DNA of 64,000 nt from [Phialemoniopsis] sp. UDSM-2020. Lineage: Eukaryota; Ascomycota; Sordariomycetes; Thyridiales; Thyridiaceae. Where the stretch lies: assembly GCA_018873225.1 (NCBI GenBank), contig JAEILZ010000002.1:2294001-2358000 (forward strand), read 5' to 3'. A model generated the notes under the pieces. That model was not told the DNA's origin, made no database searches, and saw only the letters and a program-made list of their open reading frames with translations. A program made the position numbers and the translations under genes. Positions 45,501-55,570 of the stretch are shown piece by piece. Positions within the stretch are counted from its first letter, which is position 1. Each line of letters begins with the position of its first letter.

Positions 45501-48500
45501 AAAAGGACAAGAAGAAGAAGGGCAAGAATGCTATCCCCGAACCTGAGCCTGAACCCGTCAAGGAACCTGAACCGGAGCCTGAGCCTGAGAAGAAAGACGA
45601 AGACGACTTCTGGGGCAGCATCGGGACGAAGAAGGACAAGAAAAAGAAGGGCAAGAATGCCATCCTCGACCCTGAACCCGAACCGATCCCGGAACCTGAG
45701 CCCGAACCTGAGAAGAAGGAAGAGGAAGACATCTGGGGATTTGCCACTTCTAAAAAGGACAAGAAGAAGAAGAAGGGCAAAGACGTGGAGCCCGAGCCAA
45801 TCAAGGAACCGGAACCGGAGCCTGAGCCCGAAAAGAAGGAGGAGGAGGACATCTGGGGCTTTTCTACTTCGAAGAAAGACAAGAAGAAGAAGAAGGGCAA
45901 GGATGTCGAACCTGAACCTGTCAAGGAGCCCGAACCTGAACCCGAGCCCGAGAAGAAGGACGACGACGACTTTTGGGGTAGCTTTGGCACCAAGAAGGAC
46001 AAGAAGAAGAAGGGCAAGACCGCCGAGCCCGAGCCAGTGATCGAGGAGCCTCTCAAGGAGCCGGAACCAGAGCCCGTCGACGATTTCTGGTCATCTGCCA
46101 CTACCAAGAAAGACAAGAAGAAAAAGAAGGGCGTCATCGAAGAGATCAAGGAAGAGCCCGCGCCCGATCCTCCCGCCGTCGAAGAGTCCAGCCCCTGGGA
46201 TGCATGGGGAAGCACGAAGAAGGACAAGAAGAAAAAGGGCAAGGACGATACTTCTACCAATGGCGACACCAAGATCTCGACCGATGCTGCCGATGATGAC
46301 TGGGCCAACTGGGGTCAGGCTTCTGGCAAGAAGAAGAAGGGCAAGAAGGACGTCGAACCGGAGCCCGAGCCTGAGCCGGAACCGGAACCTGAGAAGAAGG
46401 CCGACGAGGATGACTTCTGGAGCACTTTCGGGACCGGCAAAAAGGACAAGAAAAAGAAGAAGGGCGAGGTTGTGGAGCCCGTGGTCGAGGAGCCGCCGGC
46501 AGATGACATCTGGGGCGTTTCCACGACCAAGAAGAAGAAGAAGGGCGCCGCTGCCGAACCCGAGCCGCCGCCGCCGCCCCCTGTTGAAGAGAAGCCTGAA
46601 GACGACTGGGGCATCTGGGGCGCATCCTCGAAGAAGAAGAAAGACAAGCATGCCATTCTCGATCCCGAGCCGGAGCCTATCGTGGAGCCTGAGCCTGATT
46701 CCAATGTCTGGGGCGAGCCCGAGGACAAGAAGAAGAAGAAAGAGAAGGAGCCCAAGCTTAGCAAGAAGGAACTTGAGAAGCTTGAGAAGGAAAAGAAGAA
46801 GGCCGAGAAGGAGAAGGCCAAGAAAGAGGCTCAGGAGGCCAAGGAGGCTGAGGAGCAAGCGGCGCGTGAGGCAGAGGAACAAGCTGCCCGTGAAGCCGAA
46901 GAGGCAGCTCAGCGTGAAGCCGACGAAGCCGCAGCGAAGGAGGCCGAAGAACTTGCTGCCAAGGAGGCCGAGGTGGCCAAGATCGCCGAAGAAGAGGAGC
47001 AACTTGCTGCGCTTCAAGCGAAGAAGGATCGCGGCCGGAAACTCACCAAGAAGGAACAGCGCGAGTTCGACACGCTTACCGAGAACGCGGATCTCCGCGC
47101 CGCCGACACTGCCGCGCGGGAAGCTGAAGAACAAGCTGCCCGCGAGGCCGAGGAGCAGGCTGCGCGCGAGGCTGAGGAGGCTGCGGAGCGGGAACGCGAA
47201 GAGGCCGAGGCCAAGAAGAAGGGCAAGTCTTCGTCGAAAGACAAGGACAAGTCATCCAAGTCCAAGTCCAAAGACAAGAAAGACAAGGATAAGAAGGACA
47301 AGGATGACGATAAGGATGGAGACCTGCTGGACCTCACCAACGAAGATGTGGAGGATATCTTATCGCCGAAATCCACAAACGACGCTTTCAGTTTCTGGGG
47401 TGCAGCTAAGAAGCCCGCCAAGGCTAAATCGGGTGCAGCCGAGATTAGGTCGGCTGAGTCATCCAGGGTTCTCGAAGCTACGATCAGTAGCGCCGACGCC
47501 GACGCGTGGAAGGACACGCCATCCTCATTCAGAGATGCGACGGCCTCCATGAAGACCAAGAAGGCCGTCGGAGGCAAGATTGCTGACAGGCTCAAGGCTT
47601 TTGAGTCAACCTACGACCAACCAGAGCCTGCCGCAGACCCCATCCCGCCACCACCCCCCATTCCTGTCCCGCCCCCTCCTAGCGATAAGAAGAAGAGCTC
47701 CAAGTCCAAGAAGGACAAGACTCGCGACTTCGTCGACATCGTCGAGGAGCCCCCCGTCGAGACCACCAGGAAGAGCAAAAGGTCCACTTTCCCCGGCAGC
47801 TTCCCCATTGACGAGGATGAGGACGAGATCGTCGAGATTGTAGACATGGCTCCCGAAAAGAAGTCCAAGAAGAGCAAGTCCAAGTCCAAGGGCGGTGATG
47901 CCGTTCCGATTCCTCCGCCCGTGCCAATGGCACCGCCAGCCGTCCCCGATGCGCCCCTGACCCCGCCGCCCGAGCCCAAATCGAGCAAGAAGGAGAGGCC
48001 CAAGATCAACCGCGAAGGTTCCTCGTGGGGCATGTGGACTGCCGGCGGCGCCAGCGCGCAGAAGGACAAGGAGAAGGAGAAGGAGAGGAAATCGTCCAGG
48101 TCCAAGCCCGAAGACAAGGAGAGAAGCCACAAGAAGCGATCCGGCGAGAAGGAGGAGAAGTCGTCGTCCAAGGGCTCGTCGTCAGACAAGGCGGAGCGCG
48201 TCAAGGAGACGCCCGCCAAGTCGGCCGCGCGCATGACGAGCATCTTTGCCAGCACGCCTCCCCTATCGCGAACCATGTCGTCGCGTGAGAAGCGCGGCAG
48301 CATGAGCAAGAGCTCTCGCAGGCACTCAGTCGACATGTCGCACGGCATCGCGTCGCCGCCTCCTGAAGAGATGCCCGAGATGTCTGCTAAGGCGGCCAAG
48401 ATCCTCGGTGTCGGCAAGTCTGGCAGCAAGAAGAGCAAGCGAGGTAAGAGCGACTCCGACTCAACCACAGGTATGGAGTCACGCGATGCTGACACTTTCG

Positions 48501-49744
48501 CAGCCCCCGTCGAGACGGATGACGATATCGTCATGGTCGACGCCCGATCGAGCCCAGAGAAGACTGGGCGCCGCCGGTCAAAGGTATTACCAGATATCCT
48601 GCCACCACCAGGCATTGGGCATGAGATTAGAGCTAACAACTTGTCGCAACAGCACCACGCACAGGACGAGGACATTGTCATGGTCGAAACCCCCCCGCCT
48701 GTTCGACCGCAACTCAAACGATCCGACTCGAGCGCCAAGAAGTCAGGTCTCGGCGGTCTATTCAGCAGCTTGCGCACACCCAAGTCAGAACGACCGGAAC
48801 CTCCTCGGCGACGTAGCACATTTGCGGCCACGGATGACGAGGCTGCCAAACGAGGATCGGACGCAGCCGCGACCGACGTGGAACAAGAAGCGCGCCGGGC
48901 AGCACGGCGTGCGCGTCGGGCCGAAAAAGAAACCGCCGAGAAGGCTGCCGAAGAGTCGAGGCGCCACAAGGACGAGGCCCGTCGCGAACGGCGCAGAAAA
49001 CACGAGGAAGAATCTGAAGCCCGTCGGCAGGAAGAGAAGGACGCCAAACGCGCGGAGAGGCGTGCTGCTCGCATGCGTGACGATACGGATCGGAGAGCCA
49101 CAGACGAGAAGGATGCTGAGCGCGCGGAACGTCGCCGGCAACGCAAGGAGCGCGAGCGCGAGGCTGGTGACGATGCAGATGCCGAGGCCCGACGTGCTGC
49201 GAGGCACGAACGGCGCCGGTCTCATCAGCCTGAGAGCGAACGGGAAGATGACGATGAACGCCGCCGAAGACGTGAGGCCAAGCGTGCCTCACGCGAGGCG
49301 GAAGGCAAGCCCTCTCGTCGCCACTCTACACAAGATGGGTATGTCTACCCGCACAGCAGCAAGAGGCACGACGATCGCAAGAAGCCCACATGGCCCCATT
49401 CCGGGACCTCATCGTGGGTGAAAGAGCACTCCGATGCTCCGCCTCCGCCAGAGGACGGCGGCTACACCACGGGTGCAGCTGATGCGGAGGATGGCCGGCG
49501 CGATGATCGCAGGAGACGCAGGCGAAGCAAGTATGAGGATGCCGGTGCGACCGGCACCGATGCCGACGACGAACAGCGTCGGCGCCGCGCTCGACGTGAA
49601 GAGAGAGAGCGCGAGCGAGGCCAGAGAGACTCGCGCAAGGCCGAGTCGGAGGGAAGCGACGAGCGCAGGGGCAGCCAGCGCAATTCGGTGTTCATGGACG
49701 CGACGCCGCGCAGCAGCTGGTGGAAGAAGATTACGGGCAACTGA
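42593..49744 (+). CDS. Giant low-complexity polyampholyte repeat protein
   Basis: My model joins exon 42593-42778 (CAG|GTACGT donor, phase 0) to exon 43082-49744 (CTAAC branch, TTTTAG acceptor, phase 0), giving about 2,282 residues. The large exon has no in-frame ATG until 43997, so upstream exons are required; the 303-bp intron is uncertain. From about 43,600 to 46,700 lie some 24 tandem units of about 40 residues: an acidic D/E patch, a W-G motif, a lysine box such as [11 protein letters not shown], then a Pro-Glu tract. Next come a charged Ala/Glu/Lys-rich probable coiled coil (46.74-47.22 kb), Lys/Ser/Asp runs, proline-rich linkers and an Arg-rich tail ending in [10 protein letters not shown]. 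No catalytic domain is seen. Size and composition recall tethering or scaffold proteins, but identity is unknown. Confidence 0.7.
43600..46700 (+). repeat. About 24 coding tandem repeats (W-G / poly-Lys / Pro-Glu)
   Basis: At DNA level the units are about 100-150 bp and share AAGAAGGACAAGAAGAAG-like purine blocks and GAGCCC/GAACCT-like Pro-Glu blocks. Synonymous codons differ between units (GAGCCC, GAACCG, GAACCT). The array is therefore old or selected at protein level rather than a fresh slippage product, although adjacent units near 45.73-45.95 kb are almost identical. The minus strand reads as a long Phe/Ser/Gly open frame for the same reason. Confidence 0.85.
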
Positions 49745-50559
49745 ATGAATGTACGAGCCGGGGCACGAAAAGGCGAAAAGCCCCCTGTACTGGCACACCC
49801 TTTTTTGGATTCAGCAAGCGAACATTGTGCCTGCCTGCCTGTTATTTGTTTAGCATATCACGAAACACAGATACCCCCCTTGTTTTGAGTTCTTGCTTGT
49901 TGTCACCAGCTCGACTGTCTAACTTAGGGGCGCGCACGCGCCTGTCTGCTTTGGATGTTATGGATCTGTTGTCAAGATTTGGTAATTGTGTGAGCACATT
50001 TTCGATAGCGGGAATAGCGAGCAAAGCGATTGGTTTCTTATGTGTGTCTAGCACGGCCAAGCTGGTCTTCTGGGCCGTAGGATAGTAATGTCACATCTTC
50101 CAAGCATTTCTTCATTTTACCTTTTTTGCGCCCCGCTGCCGCCGCCATGTGAGCACTGTCGCTGCATGTCTCATCGTCATTATGCTGAACCGTGTGAGCC
50201 GCCTGGCGCCTACGAGAAGGTGCCACGACTCCCCTGTTGGTGATGCAGGAGGTCCCAAATAAGGGCGTGCGTGGCTGGGTCTTTGGGGTGGAGCGTTGGG
50301 CGTCAATGGGAGGCACTCTGGCGAGTCAAAAAGCACGACTTGCACCTCAGCTGGCTGTCCCTCTTCTTTCTCTGCTGCATTTGCACTCCCTTTACTGTTG
50401 CATCCCTATCGCTTGTAGCCAAAATCTAGCGCCCCAGCGTCGCACCCTCAACCCTCCAGCTCATGGCAGATCCGCAACTCGGTGACCCTCTACAACAAAC
50501 AAGGAAAGGCCAAACAGCCCGACACAAAATTATCACTACATTACAACCTGGCCGTCAAA
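49745..50559. other. 3' flank of the repeat gene
   Basis: About 815 bases between the giant gene and the micro-ORF. The first 350 bases look like a 3' untranslated region. From 50,340 the plus strand turns pyrimidine-rich and then A-rich, as a promoter and leader would. No other gene is supported. Confidence 0.45.
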
Positions 50560-50658
50560 ATGGGCCTCTTTAGCAGTCTGAGGGTGTTTGCCTTCATCCA
50601 CTGTGCGGTGCTGCTGGTCATGGTGTTGGAGATGGCCGATCGCATGGTGGCCTACTGA
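50560..50658 (+). CDS. 32-residue hydrophobic micro-ORF
   Basis: The frame begins at an ATG in excellent context (GTCAAAATGGG: A at -3, G at +4) and stops at TGA 50656-50658. The product has a short polar start (MGLFSSLR), one hydrophobic helix (VFAFIHCAVLLVMVLEMA) and a short tail (DRMVAY), so it could be a single-pass membrane micropeptide. A pyrimidine-rich then A-rich leader precedes it, as for real fungal genes. I know no family for it. It could instead be the first exon of a longer gene, but I see no good donor inside it. Confidence is limited by its size. Confidence 0.35.
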   Translation: MGLFSSLRVFAFIHCAVLLVMVLEMADRMVAY

Positions 50659-52184
50659 ACGTCTCAAGGGCATAGAGGAGGATTGATGTCTCGGTTCTTT
50701 ACGTCATTTCGTCCTTGTCTACGATTCAAAAGTTATGGTTGCTCGGTTGCTTCACGGCTGTTGTTCTCTGCTCTTCTCTTTCCTTGATTTCTTTTGGCTT
50801 CTTGCTGCGGAGGTCGTTCGCTTTCTGGCTGCCCACCAATGAATCTTGACGAATGGCAGATGACTGTACCGAAATGGGTTTTGCTCTGTTTTCGATCTCT
50901 CGGATGGCTGCCCCGGCTGAGAATTGCGGTGCGCTTTGGCTGGAAAACGCTGATTCACTGTTGCCGCGTGTGGGTTTCACGGAGGTTACTGAACAGACCG
51001 GCCCAATGGCTCGGGATGGTGTGTTGTGCTCTGGAACGAAGGAATTCGTGACGTGAGCTCGGTTTCTCTCAAGCGCATGTGTACCTCGTACGGCTGTGAC
51101 AAGTCGAGGGGTGTCACTGTGTTTGTTGAGCACCTACTTTAGAGTCTGGAGGACGCCTTTTCGAGTACATTGCTTGTTGTCTAGGTTTGCAGTGCTTGCC
51201 ATTGGAAGATATGGCGGGCACCTTTGGTCTCCAAATAGGGGCTAGAATGGTTGGATATCTGTCAATGTCATTTTTGTTTGCTCTGCACAGCAAGAACATA
51301 TTTTCATGTCCCCGTGTCACTTGATCTTATCATAAAGCATATGTATCCAGGGCTTTTGGCTGTCTCCTTCAGCTCCTTAGAGCCCGTGGGTCCATGGACC
51401 AGGACACTACGAAGAGAACAAACTTCGCAAGGAAAGAAAATGATATGTAACATTCAGGTAGTACAGCCCCGCTCATGGGGGTAGAAGGGGCAAATAGCAA
51501 ACGTGGTCAACTTTAAGTCAAAGTGCCGATAGTATTGCAGTGTGCTGGCGAGACCGGCACATAAGATCACCAAGGTCATAAAGAAAAGAAGTCGTGTCAT
51601 GGCAGACGATTGAACCCCCTGTCCAAGCATACACACGCAAGAGCACAGAGTGACCGATCCTTCCTTTCATTGGACGGTGAGGTTGGTTGTGCGAAAGATC
51701 GAAATGTTATGTGTTCGCCAAGGCAATGTGAGACACAATCTGTTCTGTCAAGTGTTTGTATCTTTAACAGAATTTCAAGCATTCTGGTAGAGCTGGAAAA
51801 TGAGTGCCAGGCCATTGGTGGTCCAATCTCGTGTCCATTCGTGTCTCTATACACGTACTACTGCGATATGGGTGTTTGAGTAGCTGAACAACTAGTCGGT
51901 GGCTGCAGAGCCAGGAGTGCTTGATTTTAATGAATTCCCTTATCGATAGATAATTATATTGAGTCCGTAATGTAATACAGGTGAAATTCAGGGTTGTGTG
52001 TTTGCTCTGTTTGGTAGAGACGCGTCGAATGTGACGTGTCAGGAGCAAACAACTGATACAAACAGCCTACCTCAGCCATGATTTCACTAGCAGGACAAAT
52101 CACCCTGGCAAGATGAACTGAGCCCCTTATATGAATCACATTGGCCAGCTCAAAATCTTCAACGAACAAACGAGTGACGCAGTG
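50659..52184. other. Gene-poor spacer
   Basis: These 1.5 kb hold no supported coding frame; those present are under 140 codons and overlap on both strands without domains. Base composition is near even. No repeat was recognised. Confidence 0.45.
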
Positions 52185-52222
52185 GCGCTGTTGGAGTAGT
52201 GGTTTAACTCGCTGCCCTCCCA

Positions 52223-52239
52223 GTAGACGATCCTGAATC
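52223..52239 (+). other. Canonical-position tRNA intron (37/38)
   Basis: Seventeen nucleotides lie between A37 and A38 of the tRNA-Gly, the standard site and a normal size for a eukaryotic nuclear tRNA intron cut by the Sen endonuclease. The expected anticodon-intron pair (C32 with the third-last intron base) would be C-A, not Watson-Crick, which is a mild weakness. Confidence 0.65.
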
Positions 52240-52249
52240 AGGCAGAGAC

Positions 52250-52308
52250 GTATGAGATCTCACTCTCCCCTGAAACTGTCCCAAACCGAATAACTGACTT
52301 TTGAATAG
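52250..52308 (+). other. 59-nt GT-AG segment inside the tRNA gene
   Basis: The segment begins GTATGA, ends GAATAG and has an ACTGAC branch-like motif about 14 nt before its end. Its length is typical of spliceosomal introns in this window. Its removal rejoins AGAC of the variable loop to the T stem. The boundaries could move by one base if the variable loop had five bases. Sen endonuclease would not be expected to cut here. Confidence 0.55.
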
Positions 52309-52341
52309 ATGGGTTCGAACCCCGTGCAGCGCATTCTCTTG

Positions 52342-52345
52342 TTTT
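52342..52345 (+). terminator. Pol III T-run after tRNA-Gly
   Basis: TTTT occurs nine bases after the tRNA 3' end, in a T-rich stretch (TTCTCTTGTTTTG). This fits RNA polymerase III termination. Confidence 0.6.
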
Positions 52346-53086
52346 GTTATTTCCTTTTTGCATCCTTTTTGTCCTGAGTGATTCCCATTCTTACAGGGCA
52401 CGAAGCTATCACAAGTCTGCATCAAGCACGGCACTCTGCATTCACACCGCATTGACTAAGAGTAATCTTTTGCAGTGCATTATCTGTCAAGACATCTGCA
52501 GCGAAGCACAAAGATCCAGCAGTGTTGACTATTGCGCTTTCTTTGCATGCCCACCAATGATCTCTTGATTTGAGGCGACGCATTGACCAGCCAGCTTCGG
52601 GTAGAAGGCATATAACAGCATATGTAACTTATTCTTCGGGTAACCCACCGCTTTCTTTTTTGGGTATGTTCTTCCTGCGTCTACAAAAGTGGCAATACAT
52701 ACTTGTCCAGAGCGTTAGTATTCATTTCCCTTACATATAACAGCTTGTCCACTGTTCAGATCATCCACAACACACAAAGAAACACCCAGGAATCCTTGCA
52801 AGCCTTCTTACAACATCTGAGTATTGCAGAGCCTAAAGACACTGGAGTTGGAGTGGACTTCTTGTATTTGCATCCTGCTCATAAGAGATTCTTCTCTTCA
52901 ATGATCCGCCTAGTCCTTTGCAACACTCCGCCAGGCAGTAAATGTGAAGGGAAGCATAGAGAGACCAGGACTCGATTTATCACTACTTATCCCCGAGAGG
53001 AAGTAAACCACTAGCTTTGAATTGTATGGACTAGCACTTCTATCTAATCATACACTTGTTTGTCGTTCGCCTCAATAAGAAGCCCC
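52346..53086. other. Spacer between tRNA and secreted-protein gene
   Basis: These 741 bases contain only short frames, the longest 103 codons at 52703-53014, without domain or splice support. No RNA gene or repeat was recognised. Confidence 0.45.
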
Positions 53087-53644
53087 TTAGTTGTTCTTCT
53101 GGCACATGAAAGAGCTGAATTTGTCGTTGAACTTGGCAGGGAACGTGCCCACCGGCCCTATGAAATGGTAGCCCTCCTCGTTGACGTCCGACTTGACCTG
53201 GCAGTCCTTAGCGCTACAATCACGCGCGATCTACGGTCAGCGCTTCACCGAACAAATCTCATTGCGAAGGGAGCGAAAAGTAACTCCCTCTAGGGAAATG
53301 GTGCACTTACATATAAAGACTGCAGAAGTAATCCCTGGTCAGTTCGGTCATGGCAGAGCTGATCTTATCGTTGTAGTTCTCGCCGAAGTTGACTGTTCCG
53401 GTGCGTTAGCTTTGCGATTCAAGAGCAGGATCAGAGACAGGTGGAACTGACCGCATTTACCGGGCGCCTCGTTGAAGGCCCTGCAGTTTTGGAACTGAGC
53501 GTCCTTGCAGACCCAGAAGAAGGGATGGTTTGAGAACTCGGAGCGTTGCACAAGAGGGCTTCCGTTGTTGGCCACCTGAACCGGGCCGGCCATGGCGAGG
53601 GGGACAAGGGCGATCAACCCGAGAACGGCAGAAGGGGTCTTCAT
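53087..53644 (-). CDS. Small secreted six-cysteine protein
   Basis: Three exons, 53644-53452, 53392-53311 and 53213-53087, give 133 residues. Residues 1-19 are a signal peptide (MKTPSAVLGLIALVPLAMA). The mature part has six cysteines (VCKD, NCRA, KCVN, FCSL, DCQV, MCQK), enough for three disulfides. Aromatic and Gly/Asn-rich strands and a repeated DKISS/DKFSS motif recall small fungal beta/gamma-crystallin-like secreted proteins. Intron 1 uses GTCAGT. Intron 2 needs the second of two close TAG acceptors (GATTGTAG) to keep frame, with a CTGAC branch 17 bases before it. A host-interaction or antimicrobial role is possible but not shown. The neighbour upstream is a TauD-type dioxygenase in the same orientation. 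Confidence 0.75.
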
Positions 53645-54142
53645 ATTGATTAGGTGAGTAAAAGAATGACTTGGGGTGAGATTGTGTAAAAGAGTGACTG
53701 ATGGTCAGAAGTGGTAAAGAGCGACTGGCGATCGGAAGAGATGTCAACAATCTTCACGAGAGATGGGAACATGGCGAAGATGCTGTATATTTAAGTGCTT
53801 TTTACTAGTGATAGAAAGCGTGCATGGCTGTTGAATCCCCCTTATCGACGACTCCATATGCTGAAATTACACTCTCTGCTTGCGTGTAAGCTTTCGAGCT
53901 CTGGATCCTGCTAAGAACCCCAATGTTGAAGCAGTGACAAGAGCGCAGAGTGGATCAAATCGAAAGTAAAATACTCCGTATGCCCAATTTGAGAGAGTTG
54001 CAAGGGTGCAGCGCTTGAGCGCATTCGGAAAGCGATTCAAGGTTGCAAGGCATCGAATCCTGGTCAATGGGGAGGCAGGCCTCATTTATACCCGAGCGGC
54101 CGCTCCCATGGGGACTTGAGCTCACACGATCGGGAGCACTGT
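53645..54142. promoter_or_regulatory. Promoter region of the secreted-protein gene
   Basis: These 498 bases lie upstream of the secreted-protein start. A TATATTTAA stretch around 53787-53795 could be the TATA region on the minus strand, about 145 bp from the start. A NotI-like GCGGCCGC word lies at 54097-54104. No gene is supported. Confidence 0.35.
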
Positions 54143-55570
54143 CTAGTGGCCCCGGCTTGCGCTCCGGATGATCGGCTCGAGCGGAAATACCTGCTTGTCA
54201 GGCGAGACGCCCTTGTAGACGCGGTCCCACCGCTCCTGCAAGACGTCTGGTGTCTTCCACGCGAGATCCGGATCTCTCAACCACAACCGGACGAGATGGC
54301 GCCTGCAAAAGCACAACAACATTGGTTAGTGTTTTCGATCCAATAATTGAAATACGATGCTTGGTCCAACTCACTGTTTCTCGGCCGAGTCCTTGAAGCT
54401 GCCCCTGGCGTGCATGATGCTCAGGTTGTTTATATACTGGATGTCGCCCTGGTGAAAATCGAGCGCCAGCGCGTGCTTCTCGGCCGTGAAGTGCAGCGCG
54501 TCCAGCGCCTCGGCCTGGGCCTCGGTGATCGGCGGGATGTCTGCAGAGCGCGGCAGGCCCCAGTAGCCGGTGTAGCTGCGCCGGGCGTACTGCGTGATGA
54601 GCCGCTCCGGCTCGGTGTCGGTCGCCGGCTGGTGGTGAATCAGCGGACGGAGGCTGTACTTGTTATCGTATTTGCCGAATCTGCAAACGTCAGTTCTCCA
54701 TGTTCTCAAGTCGAAGTCGACGGTGCAGCACTCACTCGTCCGCCGCCCACGGCTCCGCCAGTGTGCGCACGAGATCCGGCCTCGTGGCCGCGAGCTCGTT
54801 GTACACCCGCCAGGAGCTGCTCAGATAGCTCTGCCCGCCCTGCGCGGCCTCCTGTAGCGCGAACAGCGCGACGACGTCGCCCGAGTCCGTGTGGAAGACC
54901 TGCTTCTCGGTGGTGTAGGCCGGAGCGCCGATAGAACCAGCATCGTGCGTCAACGACAGATCCTTGATGTGCGCGAGCACGACGTCTGCGGGCTGACCCT
55001 CGAAGCGATTGTCCTGCCGTCCGCGCACGGGAGCAATGTGCGAGCTGATGCCGGCGTAAACGGCTATGCGCTCCTCGGGCGTGAGTCTCTTGACGGGGAC
55101 GCCGCGCACGACGGCGAAGCCGTGCCCGAAGTGGATCTCGCGGGAGATGGCGCGGAGCTTGGCGTGGAGGTTGGGCAGAGGAAAAGTGTCCTGCGAGATG
55201 TGACCTAGCGGCTTTGCGAGGGCTGAAGTATCGGGCCGAAGGTATTGTGTGAGCTTCTCGTTGATCTTGGTACCGTTGGGGATTGAATAAGCTTACATTT
55301 AAAGTGAGCGAGTGCTGTGTCCAATTCGGCTATATCTTGCTCTGTCAGAACGTAGTTCCAGTCATAGGTGTCCCTGATGCTGCTTCCATCCCAGGCGAGA
55401 TCCGAAGTCAATCTGGATGGAAACCCCTCTGGCAACGACTGGTCGAGATGTTCAGTCTTCTGTCGTCTTTTAGTACGAGCGACATACTTGTCATGGTCCG
55501 GTGTATAGGCGATGTCGGGCTGACCCGGAGGTCCCGATTGGGTCACAGTCTGGACGGCCGTTGCAGACAT
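54143..55570 (-). CDS. TauD/TfdA-type alpha-ketoglutarate dioxygenase
   Basis: Four exons, 55570-55297, 55222-54736, 54680-54375 and 54302-54143, give 408 residues. Introns are GT-AG and 55-74 bp. The iron site is H202-x-D204 in QVFHTDSGDVVALFAL, with the distal histidine near 344 in INNLSIMHARGSF. The arginine that binds 2-oxoglutarate lies in RHLVRLWLRD near 361. This is the fungal branch that also includes clavaminate-synthase-like and sulfonate dioxygenase-like proteins. It couples decarboxylation of 2-oxoglutarate to oxidation of an organic substrate, often a sulfonate, but the substrate here is unknown. No targeting signal is seen, so it is probably cytosolic. The length is normal. Confidence 0.9.

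Larger units (their letters stand above)
52185..52333 (+). tRNA. tRNA-Gly(CCC) with a 17-nt intron and a second 59-nt insertion
   Basis: The acceptor stem GCGCTGT (52185-52191) pairs with GCAGCGC (52326-52332) with one G-U pair; the discriminator is A52333. The D stem GAGT/ACTC closes a nine-base loop AGTGGTTTA with the invariant A14, GG and A21. The A box is TGGAGTAGTGG. The anticodon stem CTGCC (52212-52216) pairs with GGCAG (52241-52245); the loop gives C32, T33, anticodon CCC and A37, then a 17-nt intron (52223-52239) and A38. The variable loop is AGAC (52246-52249). The T arm ATGGG-TTCGAAC-CCCGT is at 52309-52325 and contains a perfect B box, but it is separated from the variable loop by 59 nt (52250-52308). 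A TTTT terminator follows. The mature tRNA would be of normal size if both segments are removed; otherwise this is a disrupted tRNA gene. Confidence 0.75.

Noticed and set aside
43429..46308. 959-codon open frame on the minus strand, rich in Phe, Ser and Gly
   Set aside because: It is the exact antisense of the lysine and Pro-Glu repeats. Absence of stops follows from the purine-rich codons of the sense strand, and the sense frame extends much further with ordered non-repeat ends.
42593..49744. Naming the repeat protein as leashin or a septal-pore protein
   Set aside because: Size and disorder are similar, but I can point to no shared motif, so the name is not supported.
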